A stretch of 64,000 nucleotides of DNA from Diphasiastrum complanatum (taxonomy: Eukaryota > Streptophyta > Lycopodiopsida > Lycopodiales > Lycopodiaceae): positions 54,976,538 to 55,040,537 of the forward strand of contig CM055104.1 in NCBI GenBank assembly GCA_029204225.1, given 5' to 3'. The position numbers and the translations under genes were made by a program. The notes beneath the pieces are model-generated. The model was not told where the DNA came from and did no database searches. It worked only from the letters and a program-made list of their open reading frames with translations. Below, piece after piece: positions 33,413 through 43,724 of the stretch; positions within the stretch are counted from its first letter, which is position 1, and each line of letters starts with the position of its first letter.

Positions 33413-34312
33413 AATTCGGATGGAGTTCGGATCTGATCGCTGGTCACTGCCAGCTGTATTGTTCATACAGTCCTCCAGAATGTAGTTAGGCACTGCTGAC
33501 CTACGTTTAGAAATTAATGTATCATTCAACAAATATTCAACCAATGTGCAGAATTAAATGAACAAGTGTGAATCAGACACACGAATAACAACAGACTAAT
33601 TTGCATTCAGGATCAGACATGAAAAGAGTGACATGTGCGCAACGGCTGCAAGGTCATCTATTAATTTTTAGATTCTTCAAGCACTGCATGCAGATCCACG
33701 CAGTGCGTTGGCGTGAGAGAAATACAATTCTCTCACGAGTAATGTCTCGCTTACTAGCGGACTTGTTGGATCTCCGTAAATCATGCTTACAGAAACTTGT
33801 CTCGCTCGCAGGCGAACTTCTGTTCTGTATTTTTCATCTTGATTGCTTACTAGCATCAGACTACTTCATGTATATGTCTGTCTGTATCAAGTATCATCCA
33901 GAGAGTATATAGTCGCTTTGTGTAACTTCTAGATTAGAGTAATTATGCATCTACAGCTAATCAAGAATTACAAGAATGGCAGATTATCCACGAGCTAGAG
34001 TGTATCTGCTGATGGCATGCTATCAGATCAGATATCTGTACTTCTGGATACTTGCATGATCTTGCTGGTCCTTTTTGGAACGTGAGGGCAGAAAGGGTGT
34101 CGCGACGATTTTCGTGTCTCGTCGTCTAACTTTCTCCTACTGTATCGTAAAAGATTATCTTTCGCGAATCTTTCGCATTCGTGTCTTCTCGTCAGGATGT
34201 TCACGAACGTTTTCGCTTCATGTCGTTTGACTTTCGTGTTCGCGAACATTTTCGTTAGGCAGAGGGCTGAAAGATAGAAAAGCTTTGTAAATAGAAACAT
34301 TTTGTTTCTTTA
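33413..34312 (-). mobile_element. Copia LTR of the same family as C, opposite orientation
   Basis: About 900 bp, aligning with the reverse complement of 19872-20849. It directly follows a copia pol tail and a GAGAGGAAG polypurine tract on minus, so it is a 3' LTR. It has lost or changed some of the TCGCGAA motifs. Confidence 0.75.
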
Positions 34313-34540
34313 GCTTCCTCTCAAAGAATGATAGCTTTACGATCCCAAGACTGCTCCTCTGTCTCTCAAAAAGTCCTTTGTCCAGGGCTTTGGTGAAGAT
34401 GTCAACAACCATGTCTTTCGTTTTGATGAAGGTGGTCTGCAACATCTTCTTCTCAATTAGATCCCTGATCAAGTGGTACTTGATCGCGATGTGTTTTGTT
34501 CTTGAATGGGACACAAGATCTTTCGTCAGATGTATTGCAT
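34313..34540 (-). pseudogene. Copia RNase H C-terminal fragment
   Basis: AIHLTKDLVSHSRTKHIAIK, then YHLIRDLIEKK, then MVVDIFTKALDKGLF and LGIVKLSFFERK: the last about 75 residues of copia pol, in frame up to the LTR. It starts abruptly at about 34540, where a LINE fragment is fused to it. Confidence 0.85.
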
Positions 34541-34619
34541 CCCTCTCCTCCCTCTGTTTGTATACCCTGCTCAAGCTCATCTATATATAAACCAAAGAGT
34601 GTAGGTGAGAGAAGACATG
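34541..34619 (-). pseudogene. LINE reverse-transcriptase fragment, inverted half
   Basis: On minus: CLLSPTLFGLYIDELEQGI, the non-LTR RT motif following the GVKQGC box. It begins almost exactly where the plus-strand LINE fragment at 34880-35745 ends (STIGIK), so the two are halves of the same type of LINE split and inverted. Confidence 0.7.
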
Positions 34620-34845
34620 TAGTATGGTTGCAGATGATGTTGGAAGCAGTTGGCATATCACAAAGAGAACCATGCACGATGATGATGGATTTTCAAAGTG
34701 CCATATATCTGTCCCAGGATCATGTTTTCCATTCAAAGACAAAACATATACCTCTGAAGTACCATCATATTCGAGATTTGATCTAGAAAGGAGAGCTCAA
34801 GATTCAATACATAAAATCTAAAGACATGACCACAAATGTAACCAA
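34615..34845 (+). pseudogene. Copia RNase H C-terminal fragment, plus strand
   Basis: EHVVWLQMMLEAVGI, then DFQSAIYLSQDHVFHSKTKH and YHHIRDLI, ending IKSKDM: the same pol region as 34313-34540 but from a different copia family (closer to copia L at 59.2-59.3 kb) and opposite orientation. Confidence 0.8.
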
Positions 34846-34879
34846 CTTCATCTGAACTTGATTTATGCACACTGCCACA

Positions 34880-35745
34880 TTTCCCATTTGGTAAGGGACT
34901 TCTCCCGTGTATATCGTAGAACCACCCAAAAAAAGAAGATTACTTACGAAATCAGCCACGAGAAGAAAATGATGGACCTTTTCTTTAGCTCCTCGTTGCG
35001 ATCTTTTTGGCAAAAATTCCTTCCACAAGCACCTCCACCCTAGATCACAGATCTTAGCACATGGGTAACCTATGCCACATCATTGTACACACTGTACCTG
35101 ACACTTCCCTACTTCCCACACACCCCTACACATGTACGTCTGATATATTCTCTCCATAGTCGAAGAGGCCATCGATCGTTTAAATCGGCATAAGGCCAAA
35201 GATATTGATAATCTAGAAGCTGAACTCTTGAAGCAGGCTGCTGACCTCCTCTCACCCTTTCTCTCTTTCCTCTTTAACCGTGCTATCACATATGGTTTCC
35301 CTTCCCCTTGGTTTACAAACCTTATTCAATAAAGGCGGTGATCCCATGAAAGCCGACAACTTCGTACCATCATAATCAGCCACATCTTTGCCAAGGTTTA
35401 TGGTTCTATTCTTCAGTCAGAGATCAGTACATGGATGGATACCAGAGCACTACATGCCATAGGTCAGGCAGGTTTCAAACCAAGATATACTACATCAGAT
35501 CATACTTTCACCTTGAGATTCATCATTGAGGAGACTAAGGCCAGGAGAGAGTGTGTATATTGCTGCTTTGTGGATTTTCGCAAGGCCTTTGACTCTATGC
35601 CTCAACATTCACTTATACTGAGGCTTCTAGGAGGACATCATATAGGCAGTTGTGCATTATACAGATGAGTTATTGGCCAGATCCGAGTATTAGGAGTTGT
35701 ATCACCAGAGATAGAGAGTACCATTGGGATTAAATGGAGCGTGAC
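34880..35745 (+). pseudogene. LINE (non-LTR retrotransposon) linker and reverse transcriptase, broken
   Basis: Pre-RT linker: ITYEISHEKKMMDLFF and SFWQKFLPQAPPP (about 34945-35040). Then EEAIDRLNRHKAKDIDNLEAELLKQ and LFNRAITYGFPSPW (about 35165-35310), KGGDPMKADNF, and RT core IGQAGFKPRYTTSDHTFTLR, CCFVDFRKAFDSMP (about 35455-35610), then VIGQIRVLG and ESTIGIK (to about 35740). These are the standard motifs of a plant LINE RT in the order 0-4, with stops and frameshifts. The YxDD box and everything downstream are absent here, and the next motif lies inverted at 34541-34619. No endonuclease domain was seen. Confidence 0.8.
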
Positions 35746-36007
35746 GGAGCGGTTGAAGGAGTGTAGTTGATGGGTGTGGGCTTTGGTTTGCAGCTGTTGT
35801 GGCTTGCTGGCTGGTTTGCAGGTTCAGGTGCAAGCAAGTTGGTTTTCAGATAGATTTGCAAGCAAGTCATTTTGCCTGTGATTGTTGTTTCTTGCAGGTC
35901 ATTTTGCAGGTAGGGTAGTTCGTTTGCAAGGTAGACTGCAGATCAGAACACTGTTGCAGCAGGTGTGGGTTTATGAGGTGTGGAGTTCAAGCAGCAACGG
36001 TGCCAAA
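35746..36007 (-). mobile_element. Gypsy 5' leader with tRNA-Asp-type primer-binding site
   Basis: On minus, TGGCACCGTTGCTG (35992-36005) lies two bases beyond the LTR end CCAACA and matches the 3' end of plant tRNA-Asp with few changes, as in many plant gypsy elements. The rest of the leader is rich in TTGCA words on plus, and it is cut at 35745 by the LINE. Confidence 0.65.
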
Positions 36008-37135
36008 TGTTGGATGTTTCTCTTTTCTTCTGGCTCTTGCTTACAGAGTTGTTTCTTGCCTGTTACCAAGCTCATTTGGGCATTACTTGGCTGTTTTTTA
36101 TTTGTTACAATGCCCAAGCCAGGCAGAAACGGACTGTATATCGATGTAGTAGTGTCTTTATGTCCTGTCTGTAAGAGGACTACTCAGGGATGTCACTCTT
36201 GAACGCACTTACATTCTACATAGGTGCAAGCCCAGAATGCTCATTCACAGATCAACATGTAAACCAATGAACGTTCAGTAGTTTCTACTGCTACTTACTC
36301 TAAAAATAAATTGAAATCAGATTCTACACTACACTGAGCTTGCATAAATCCATAGAACACGAAGCAAAAAACATCTACAGCATGTTAGAAGTCCAAGAAT
36401 CAAGAAACTAACTAGCCTTTTGATTTTTGGACATCCCAAGAACATCAAGAACTAGAATGTTAGAGAATATGCAAGATTTATGCCACATTTCTAGCCTATT
36501 TAGTTTACTTGAATGCTGGCTCCTACATTAATCCACAAGAAAGCATGAAATCTAATCCACAACTAGGAAAGCAAGAAAACTAATCCACTCTAAATCCACA
36601 ACCACACACAATATGAATGGAAGGGCATGATCATAGGGGCATCACTCAAGAAAACCATCATGATCAAGGAGCTTAGTGTAGCCTCAAACTCATGGGAAAT
36701 CTTCTTATTAAGCATGGAGTAGATACAATGCAAAAAGCTCCTCTTCACAAAGAGGGAGTCTCTTAAATAAGCAAGAGAGCTCCTTAAGTGGCATCCTAGT
36801 GAAATTTCCACATTCCACAAATTATAAGTGGAATATTGCTCTCCACTAGAGGTCACCATCAAAAGGTGGCTCACTCTACTTTCTTAAAGAGGGGTCTACT
36901 TGCATTTATTGCATTTGCTTAGAAATACTAGTTCCTACATGGTCATTCCATCTTCCAGGATTCACCATGAGGCTTACACAATTCTTACTTGTCATTACTA
37001 ACTAGTATTCCTCGGCTTTCATACTCGGCTCTCAGTCTTCATTAGTCTCGTCTTCTCAGAGACCTCCTCGGTCTAAGGTGAGAGGTGCTCTTGAGTTGCT
37101 CTGTCCGAGTATCTTGGCGAAAGAATTAGCCAACA
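36008..37135 (-). mobile_element. Gypsy LTR (family D/E), minus strand
   Basis: Read on minus it starts TGTTGGCTAATTCTTTCGCC at 37135 and ends CCAACA at 36008, 1,128 bp. It aligns in patches with plus LTR 54099-55426 (GACCGAGGAGGTCTC, GCCACCTTTTGATGGTGACC, AATCAAGAAA, CTAAATAGGCT). Upstream of its start lies a trace of ORF Y. Beyond its end lies a PBS. Confidence 0.7.
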
Positions 37136-37184
37136 GGTGTAGAGGTAGTTGCTCCATCACCCCCGTCGATGACATACCCCCCTT
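37136..37184 (-). mobile_element. Trace of ORF Y next to the LTR
   Basis: ATCGACGGGGGTGATGGAGC followed by AAC-AC-TCTACACC on minus matches 50640-50680 of ORF Y on plus almost base for base. It joins element D RNase H/linker (37185) to the LTR, so most of the extra ORF has been deleted from this copy. Confidence 0.6.
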
Positions 37185-37860
37185 TTGTAAAGTTGTCTCA
37201 CAATTAACTGAAAGGGTGCTGCTTTTAAAAAAAAAAAATTTGCCATCGTACTCAGGCCTTCTGTGAGTCTGCCTGTTGTGAGGAACTGAGTGATCTCCTT
37301 AGCCCATAAGGGCATAGCATCGATCTGAAAAAGGCATGCATCAGGGAGATCATTGTTGACTGGTGCAGTTGCTTTTTCAGCACTTGGTAGTCTGGAAAGG
37401 TAGTCTGCCATGAAATGTTGGGTCCCTTTCCGAACGACTAAGCGGTAATTAAATTCTTCTAAAATCAACAGCCATCGAGCTATACGTCCCGTTTTACAGG
37501 ATTTATTAACGATATATAGAAGGGCTTGATGGTCTGTGTAGAATGCAAAGGTCTGGCCTAATAAATAATGTCTTAGTTGTTGCACAACATAGACCATCGC
37601 CAATGCTTCTCTCTCGGTGGTTGTATAGTTTACTTCAGCAGGCACCAGTTGCCTGCTCAAGAAACGTATTGGGAAGTCTTTGCCATACTCGTCCAGTTGC
37701 GCAAGAAGACCTCCAATGGCATACTTACTTGCGTCAATATGCACATGGAACTCTTTCATGTAATCTGGCGAGCAGAGTATGGGAGCCATGGTGAGGGCTG
37801 TTTTCAGCTCCTGAAAGGCCTTAATTCGTTCTTCGGTCTAGCAGGATCTACCACAACTAG
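37185..37860 (-). pseudogene. Element D RNase H and linker
   Basis: FHVHIDASKYAIGGLLAQ, then TEREALAMVYVVQQLRHYLL, FAFYTDHQALLYIVN, RIARWLLILEEFNYRLVVRKG and HFMADYLSRL: complete gypsy RNase H. Linker: ATPLWAKEI-like and QLIVRQLYKRG. The ORF is open until 37157, where unrelated LTR-side sequence begins. Confidence 0.92.
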
Positions 37861-39080
37861 ATAAAGAGGTGTGCCTTGCTGATATAGTCGATTATAAAGA
37901 TGCAATAATAATTTGTATGACCGAGGAAGACATATACTTCCTTCACTGTTGCAAGTAAGGGCATTTTCACTATAACCTTGATTTTTGATGGGTCGGTAGA
38001 AATACCGTCCTTTGAGATTATATGCTCGAGTACGACTCCATGGGTGACCCATATTTGGCATTTGTCATGGTTTAGTGAGATTCCAAATCTAGGACAACGA
38101 ATGAAGATTTTCTCCAGGGCATCAAGGTGCGTAGCTGCAGAGGAATGTACACCTAGATCATCGAGATAAATCTCCACGATCCGATGTAACAGATCTTGAA
38201 AGGCCAGTTGCATGACCCTTTGGACATTGAAAGGGCGTTGAATAAGCCAAAAGGCATAACGTTATAAGCATAAACCCCGTTCTCTAATGCAAAGGCCGTT
38301 TTATGTTTATCTTCAGGGGCTATTTGAACAAGGAAATACCCGCTGAATCCATCCAAGAAGCTGAAAGCTTCAGCTCCTGCCATTTCCTCTAGGATTTGGG
38401 TCGTTAAAGACAAGGGAAAATGGTCTTTCTTTGTAACCGCATTAAGATTTTTGAGGTCGACACAGATATGAATCTTGCCATTTTTCTTTGGGTACAACCA
38501 CAATGGGTGATACCCAATCAGTATGTTGAACTTCATAAATGAAGCCAACATCCAACAATTTCTTAATATCTTCGTCGATCCTCTCACGATAGACAGGGTT
38601 AGATCGATAGGGTTTAGCCCGAATAGGCTTAGCATTGTCTTCTAAAGGAATCCTATGGACCACTATTTCAGGTGGGATCCCTTTCATTTCTGTATAACTC
38701 CATGCAAATACATCCCTGTATTTGCGGAGTAATGTTTCCAAATCAGAATGTTGGGTTGATGACAAATGTGCACCAACAAGAACTATTCGATCTATCTCCT
38801 CGTCAAGATCTTTAAGATTTAGTGGAATTGTTTTAGCAGGTTCTTCAAAGGACTTGGAACTTGGTGTAGGTTCCCGATGTGGCTGTGGTAACTGGATAAC
38901 AACGTCATCCAGTGTAAAATCTTTGAACTTCTGTGGAAGATCAAAATTTGGGTCGACAAAAGTTTTGGGAACGTTGGGAATCATCTGAGTTGATTCACTA
39001 CCAGACGTGGAAGCTTGGTCGGATTGTTTGGTTTTCTGTCCCTTTTGACAAGGGCTTGATCGGCTGTTTAAGCTTCTCAC
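37857..39080 (-). pseudogene. Element D reverse transcriptase
   Basis: N-terminal part LLRKYRDVFAWSYTEMKGIP and KPYRSNPVYRERIDEDIKKL with WVSPIVVVPK (39080-38442). It continues in another frame HICVDLKNLNAVTKKDHFPL, SFLDGFSGYFLVQIAPED and YNVMPFGLFNA (38635-38245), and after another shift catalytic IYLDDLGVHS (about 38165) and KVIVKMP with VYVFLGHTNYY. The catalytic YLDD is intact, but at least two frameshifts disable it. Confidence 0.92.
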
Positions 39081-40130
39081 GCATCTGTTTTTGATCCTCG
39101 GTTAATTTTGTATCAATAATTTTAGGTTTTTGTAATCGAGGTTTTTGTGGTTTTTGAGTGGGCGGTGTTGGTGCCTCACTTATCATATCGTCGTCAATTG
39201 TATCCCAGACTTCATCGAGATACACATCCCATGTATATAATTTGGGTTTGGGCTTGTATGTTTGTGTGTTGGGTACCTTGGATGTCAGTTGGACATGAGC
39301 CAACAGTCCTGGTGTCGGTATCTCCTTAGGAATTGATTTTGGCGGATAAGGTTGTGCATCTAGATATAAAAGTACATGTTCATCCGTCATGTCTACATCA
39401 TCCATGGAAAGAATACCTTCTTCTGAGACATGGGCAATCCTGGGCACCACGCTATAAGAATCAAGTCAATCATCATAAGTGAGATGATGGGTGTGTCAAT
39501 GTCTGTAGAGGATGGGAGAATATCCACATATGCTGCAGCAGTTTTGATACGACATCGATTGGAATCAGCACAGTCCACAGTGGCTAATACGTGACCCCAA
39601 TTTATTATGTCCGTGGATCTCGTATAGTGACCTTTTGGTTGGATCGGGACGCTATCTGATTCGTCATATGTTGTGGATGACCAATCATCGTATACCTTGG
39701 CAGGCTTGACATGGCCTGTTGAGTCAACCGTGACTCGTTTATCGTGGTTACCAAAGATAATTTTGCTATGCTTCCAATCTTGGGCAACACCTGTCATATG
39801 GAGCCAGGGTGTACCAAGAAGGAATTTATATGTATTGTTATCTTCTGGTAAATCTAAGATGACACTATCTATCACAAATTTGACACCTGCTATGCGAACT
39901 TTTATATTTGATAAATGACCAGCAGAGTCAGTAACTCGTTGATCAGCCATGCGAAGTTTAAATCGTGGTTGATCGAGGGTATGGAAGCCCCATGACTTTG
40001 CCAATGACAAAGCCATTATATTAATGCCTGATCCGCTATCTAGGATAGCAGATACTGCGGGATAGTCTTTATAGGACAAAGGCAGGGTGATGCTAGTCCC
40101 CTTAGCAACACCTACATTCAACATATTCAT
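38998..40130 (-). pseudogene. Element D aspartic protease and protease-RT linker
   Basis: 40130-39393 is open. VSAILDSGSGINIMALSLAK has the catalytic DSG, and FLLGTPWLHMTGVAQDWKH is the conserved C-terminal retropepsin block. The linker (39450-38998, overlapping in another frame) is proline/lysine-rich with no domain. Retropepsin cuts the Gag-Pol polyprotein in the particle. Confidence 0.9.
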
Positions 40131-40559
40131 AGGAATATGGGGAATTTCATGAATCTCTTCTATTTCTTGCTGTTCATCAGGAATAGTAGGCAGCTAAAAA
40201 CTTCGATGGATATAACATTGAAGCCCAGTGAAGGATTTTATTGCGGTATGAAACGACATGGTGAGTTGAGCTTGCAAGAGGTCAGAAAATACTTCAAGTC
40301 CCTGTAGGATTGCTCCTTTTTGGGGATAGGAGCTGATAACAGACTTTCTGTATGTTCTTCTTCTCGCAAAAACTCATTTTGAAACTCACTGTATTGCCTT
40401 GTTCCACTTTTGGGTCTGGGTAATCTTTTGGTGATGTGGAAGCCGTCAAATGGCTTCCATGTGGGTCAACTAATTTTCCATGGTTTTGTTGTTGTTCTTG
40501 TTGTTGGCGTTATGTTCTAGTGAGAACTCTAACAGGTTCAGATGAGATATGACGTGCTA

Positions 40560-41310
40560 AAAGAATCCTGTTAGGTTGTTTAGGACAATCCTTGAAACTG
40601 TGTTTACGGACACAGTCGGGACATTCCACATGGTATTGGTTTTTAACTTTACAGTCAGCCATGAAATGTCCTGTTTCACCACACTGTAAAGCAGCGGTTG
40701 CTCATTGGGCCTGTGGCAATAGCATAACCATCTTGGATGGCTAGCTGTGTTGGATTTTCTGGTGGTGTTGAATACTCATCTCGTTTGCACGAGCATGAGT
40801 TGTCGGTTTGATAATGTTGAGAGCTAACAGATGGAAGTGCTGTATCTTGATGATAGGAGTGATCGTAGGAGTTTTCAACAAGATGTGTTTGTGTAGACTC
40901 TCGAGGATTCTATGTTTTGGTGGTCCTAGATTTGGTTGTCCTCTTGGAGGTGCTCCTAAGAGCGCCAGCTGTGGTTGAGGTTCATGTCTAGCTTGTCTGG
41001 GCAACTCTTGTATATGGACTTGGTTGTTTCGTGGTTGGTAGTGCGTGTGTTGGTTTTGTAAAACAAACGGTTGTCGAGGAGGTTGAGTATGTGCTCATGA
41101 CTGGTTGTGAGGCTAGTTCATTGGGTTATAATAGCAATAAAGAGAGGTACGCCCCATAAAGTTGCAGATGTCACATTTGATCAAGGAAGTATCTGGGACC
41201 GGTTGGTATGAAGTGCACTCATTGCTCGTGTGTGCACCTCGACAGTGAGGGCACCACATGTTCTCTCATCTATGGTGGATTTGGCCAGTGGGTAACTGAC
41301 CCGGCATCGA
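40560..41310 (-). pseudogene. Element D nucleocapsid with three zinc knuckles
   Basis: In different frames on minus: CPHCRGAHTSNEC (about 41250), with a partial CDICNFMG after it (about 41190), then LQCGETGHFMADC (about 40675) and CPDCVRKHSFKDC (about 40625). Knuckles of C-x2-C-x3/4-H-x4-C spacing bind element RNA. Stops and shifts between them show decay. The long Gln/His/Pro-rich spacer between the knuckle pairs (41160-40700) is unusual. Confidence 0.75.
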
Positions 41311-41433
41311 ACTCTGGATAGACTTAAGAGTGTTTTGAAACTCTTTTGTGAGTTTCTCCATTTGTTGTTGGTGTTGCTGGTTAAGCAACTCCATCTGTGT
41401 TTTCCACAACTGTTCTCGAGTTTCGTCGTTTGG

Positions 41434-42239
41434 TCAAGCTTCTTGGACAACACGATGTGCTCTCTGTTCACGTGGTTCATCGACATCAGAGCCCTCATCT
41501 TCCTCTCGAATGGCATCAGACATGGCTTGTTTCAATGATGTATTTTTATCATTGGAACAAAGTTCACGTCTTATCCATTGTGGGAGTCCAACGAGGAACC
41601 AAATTATGAGCATAGACTCAGTGGGTTGTTCTTGTACCTGACTTTTTAATCTTTTAAATCGTTCAATATAGTCACGTACTTTCTCGTCTTTTGTCATTTT
41701 GATGTTACTTAGCTTGACAAAAGGACTTTCTATCAAGCAAAATGGCTTGAAGCGTTTGATAAAGGCCTCCTTCAAGAGTGACCAGTCACGTTTATCTTCG
41801 CGATCAAGGTTAAAGACCACTCTCGTGCTCGATCGATCATGGTCATCGAAAAGAGCTGTACCATGGCTTCCGGTGATGTCTCGCCATAGATGTCACATGC
41901 GTTCTCAAAGACTTGAAGAAATCTTTGAGGATCAGTGTTACCATCGTACTTAGGTAAATCTAGCTTTGGGGTACATTTTTTAGTACGTGGGTGAACATTA
42001 TTCGCAAAAGCTTCGTTTAAGTGACCTCGTGCATGTGAAGATTCGGCAGTATGAAAATGTGGTCGTTCATATGGAGCTTCATAACGCATGGGTTCCCATC
42101 TATCAAATGGGTTGGTGGATGGCTCCTGGAGTTGGGATTTCATCCGGGAATATCTGTTAAATCGAGCCTGTTCGGTGGATGGGGAGACCATCTCTGGTGG
42201 ATAGTCCTCCGTAGAATTTGGATCATAAGGGCGATCCAT
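41434..42239 (-). pseudogene. Element D Gag capsid
   Basis: MDRPYDPNSTEDYPPEM start, then KLDLPKYDGNTDPQRFLQVF and MVQLFSMTMIDRAREW (42239-41772). After a frameshift DWSLLKEAFIKRFKPF, MTKDEKVRDYIERFKRLKSQ, WFLVGLPQWIRREL and an acidic IREEDEGSDVDEPRE end (41820-41434). This is the retrotransposon gag (Retrotrans_gag) pattern, closely parallel to the gag tail of element E. Confidence 0.9.
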
Positions 42240-43140
42240 AACAAATTGTAGAGTATTGTAGGATTGTGTAAATAGGCTCTTGGACTGTTGTTACGGTGGA
42301 TACGGGTGTTGGAATGCGGTTGCTACGGGTCCACGGTTGATGCGAGTGCAATGCAACCAGTGGCGGTTGATACGGCTGAATGTGGTGGAACGAGTGAATG
42401 CGATTGCTGACAATGGAGTCGGGAAGCAGTCGTTTGGTGATTGAAAGGTGGTGTGTTATCATGATAGCGGTGAGGATTGTTCAAGGTAGGTGCAAACTGT
42501 AGCTGGGATGCGGTTATTTGCAGTCTAATGCGGTGGCTGCGGTGCGATGGTGGCTAGTTAGGATCTACGGGTCAAGGTAATCAATATGGATTGATGTGTG
42601 CGTGTGTTGGATATGCTTGGGTTGTAGGGGAATGAGGCTGCTACGGCTGAAGAGTAGATGGCTTGCAATTTTCATGGGTCGAGAACGGAGATGAGTGGAT
42701 TGCGGAGTGTTGCGGTGATTTGTAGTCCGAACAGCTTGCGAAGGATGAGCGTGGTTTGTGGTGGTTTACGATCCGTACGGTACGGTAGATTACAATGCCT
42801 ACAGGTTATGATGGATGACTGTTCCTACGGGTGAAAATGGGTGGTGCGATAGCTGCGATACGGTTACTATCATTAGAAGATTAAAGGTATGTGATTGCGA
42901 TTCTGACGGTGCAATTGTGTAGGTTGTGTGTTTGCGGTTGTTACGATAGCTCTGGTGCTGTTGTAGACGATGGCTACGGCTCACGACAATCACTATAGTG
43001 TAACGTAGTTGTGTGCGATGGCCACGGTGCAAAGAGTGAAGTAATGGGGATTTTGTTGAATGTATTCCCTACGGCTCAATGCAGTTCTCACGGTGCAGAG
43101 CGGTCACTACGGTGCAATGCCATTGTTACGGCTAGAAGGT
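42240..43140. repeat. Degenerate TACGG(T/C)TG-rich repeat region
   Basis: About 900 bases in which TACGG, ACGGTTG, ACGGCT and GCGGTTG words recur every 15-40 bases on plus (for example 42288, 42312, 42368, 42639, 42778, 42855, 42970, 43068, 43108, 43128). The strand is strongly G/T biased. Minus frames of about 78 codons here are His/Gln/Tyr-rich and may be a decayed N-terminal leader of element D, or only a by-product of the repeat. Confidence 0.6.
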
Positions 43141-43724
43141 GTCTACCTATTTTTGAGTTTGGCGAAGATTCCTCTTGATCATATCACAAAAAATCTTGAT
43201 TTTTACCCTCGTCAAACTACAAACACTGTATTTTCTGGTGTCAAAAACCTTCGTCCGGTTTTCCATAGTTTTATCTGTGTCAGATCTTTCATCTGAAAGG
43301 TCGGCGAAGGTTATTTCCCAAGAAATTGTCAGAAAAGTTGATCAGAGAATTTTTTTCAAAAATATCACTGTTGAACCTTTGCCGAGTCAACCTTCGCCTA
43401 TTGAACCTTCGCCAGTCCTATTTTTAGTTTTTGATTTTCTAGATCAAGTCTCTGTCATAATTTGGATTGAATCTGATATATTCTGATTTGGATTCTGAGA
43501 GATTAATCATTTTTGAGAGGTATCGGTTGATTAAATTTCAAAATCTTTTTCATGATATGGAATCAAATTCTTGAAAAGTGAAATAGATCCAGCAGATCTG
43601 ATCTGAGATAGTTTTTGATTGAAAAATCTAGATCTTGATTTGAATCTGAGAAGATGGTTGCCCTTGGAGGTGCTCCAGATGCGAACTTGAGCTGATTAAC
43701 GAAAATGCCATGATTATGTGATTT
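43141..43724. other. Junction between divergent elements D and E
   Basis: AT-rich, with three ACCTTCGCC-like words (43378-43420) in tandem and no domain. No LTR resembling 54099-55426 is visible, so the 5' LTR of E appears lost. Confidence 0.4.

Larger units (their letters stand above)
37185..42239 (-). mobile_element. Ty3/gypsy element D (gag to RNase H), minus strand
   Basis: Domains on minus in gypsy order: capsid (42239-41434), multiple zinc knuckles (41310-40560), protease (40130-39393), linker, RT (39080-37857) and RNase H (37860-37185). Integrase is missing. The sequence breaks in the RNase H-integrase linker (LIVRQLYKRGV) at 37185. Frameshifts interrupt gag and RT. A second piece of the same family, continuing from RNase H into integrase, sits at 49736-50396. 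Confidence 0.9.

Noticed and set aside
35882-36202. Plus ORFs ending in a Cys-x-x-Cys stretch (CPVCKRTTQGCHS)
   Set aside because: They lie antisense in the gypsy leader and LTR; the Cys pair is not followed by a His/Cys zinc pattern.
42223-43032. Minus His/Gln/Tyr-rich ORFs upstream of element D gag
   Set aside because: Probably translations of the TACGG-rich repeat; no conserved gag sequence, although a decayed leader cannot be excluded.
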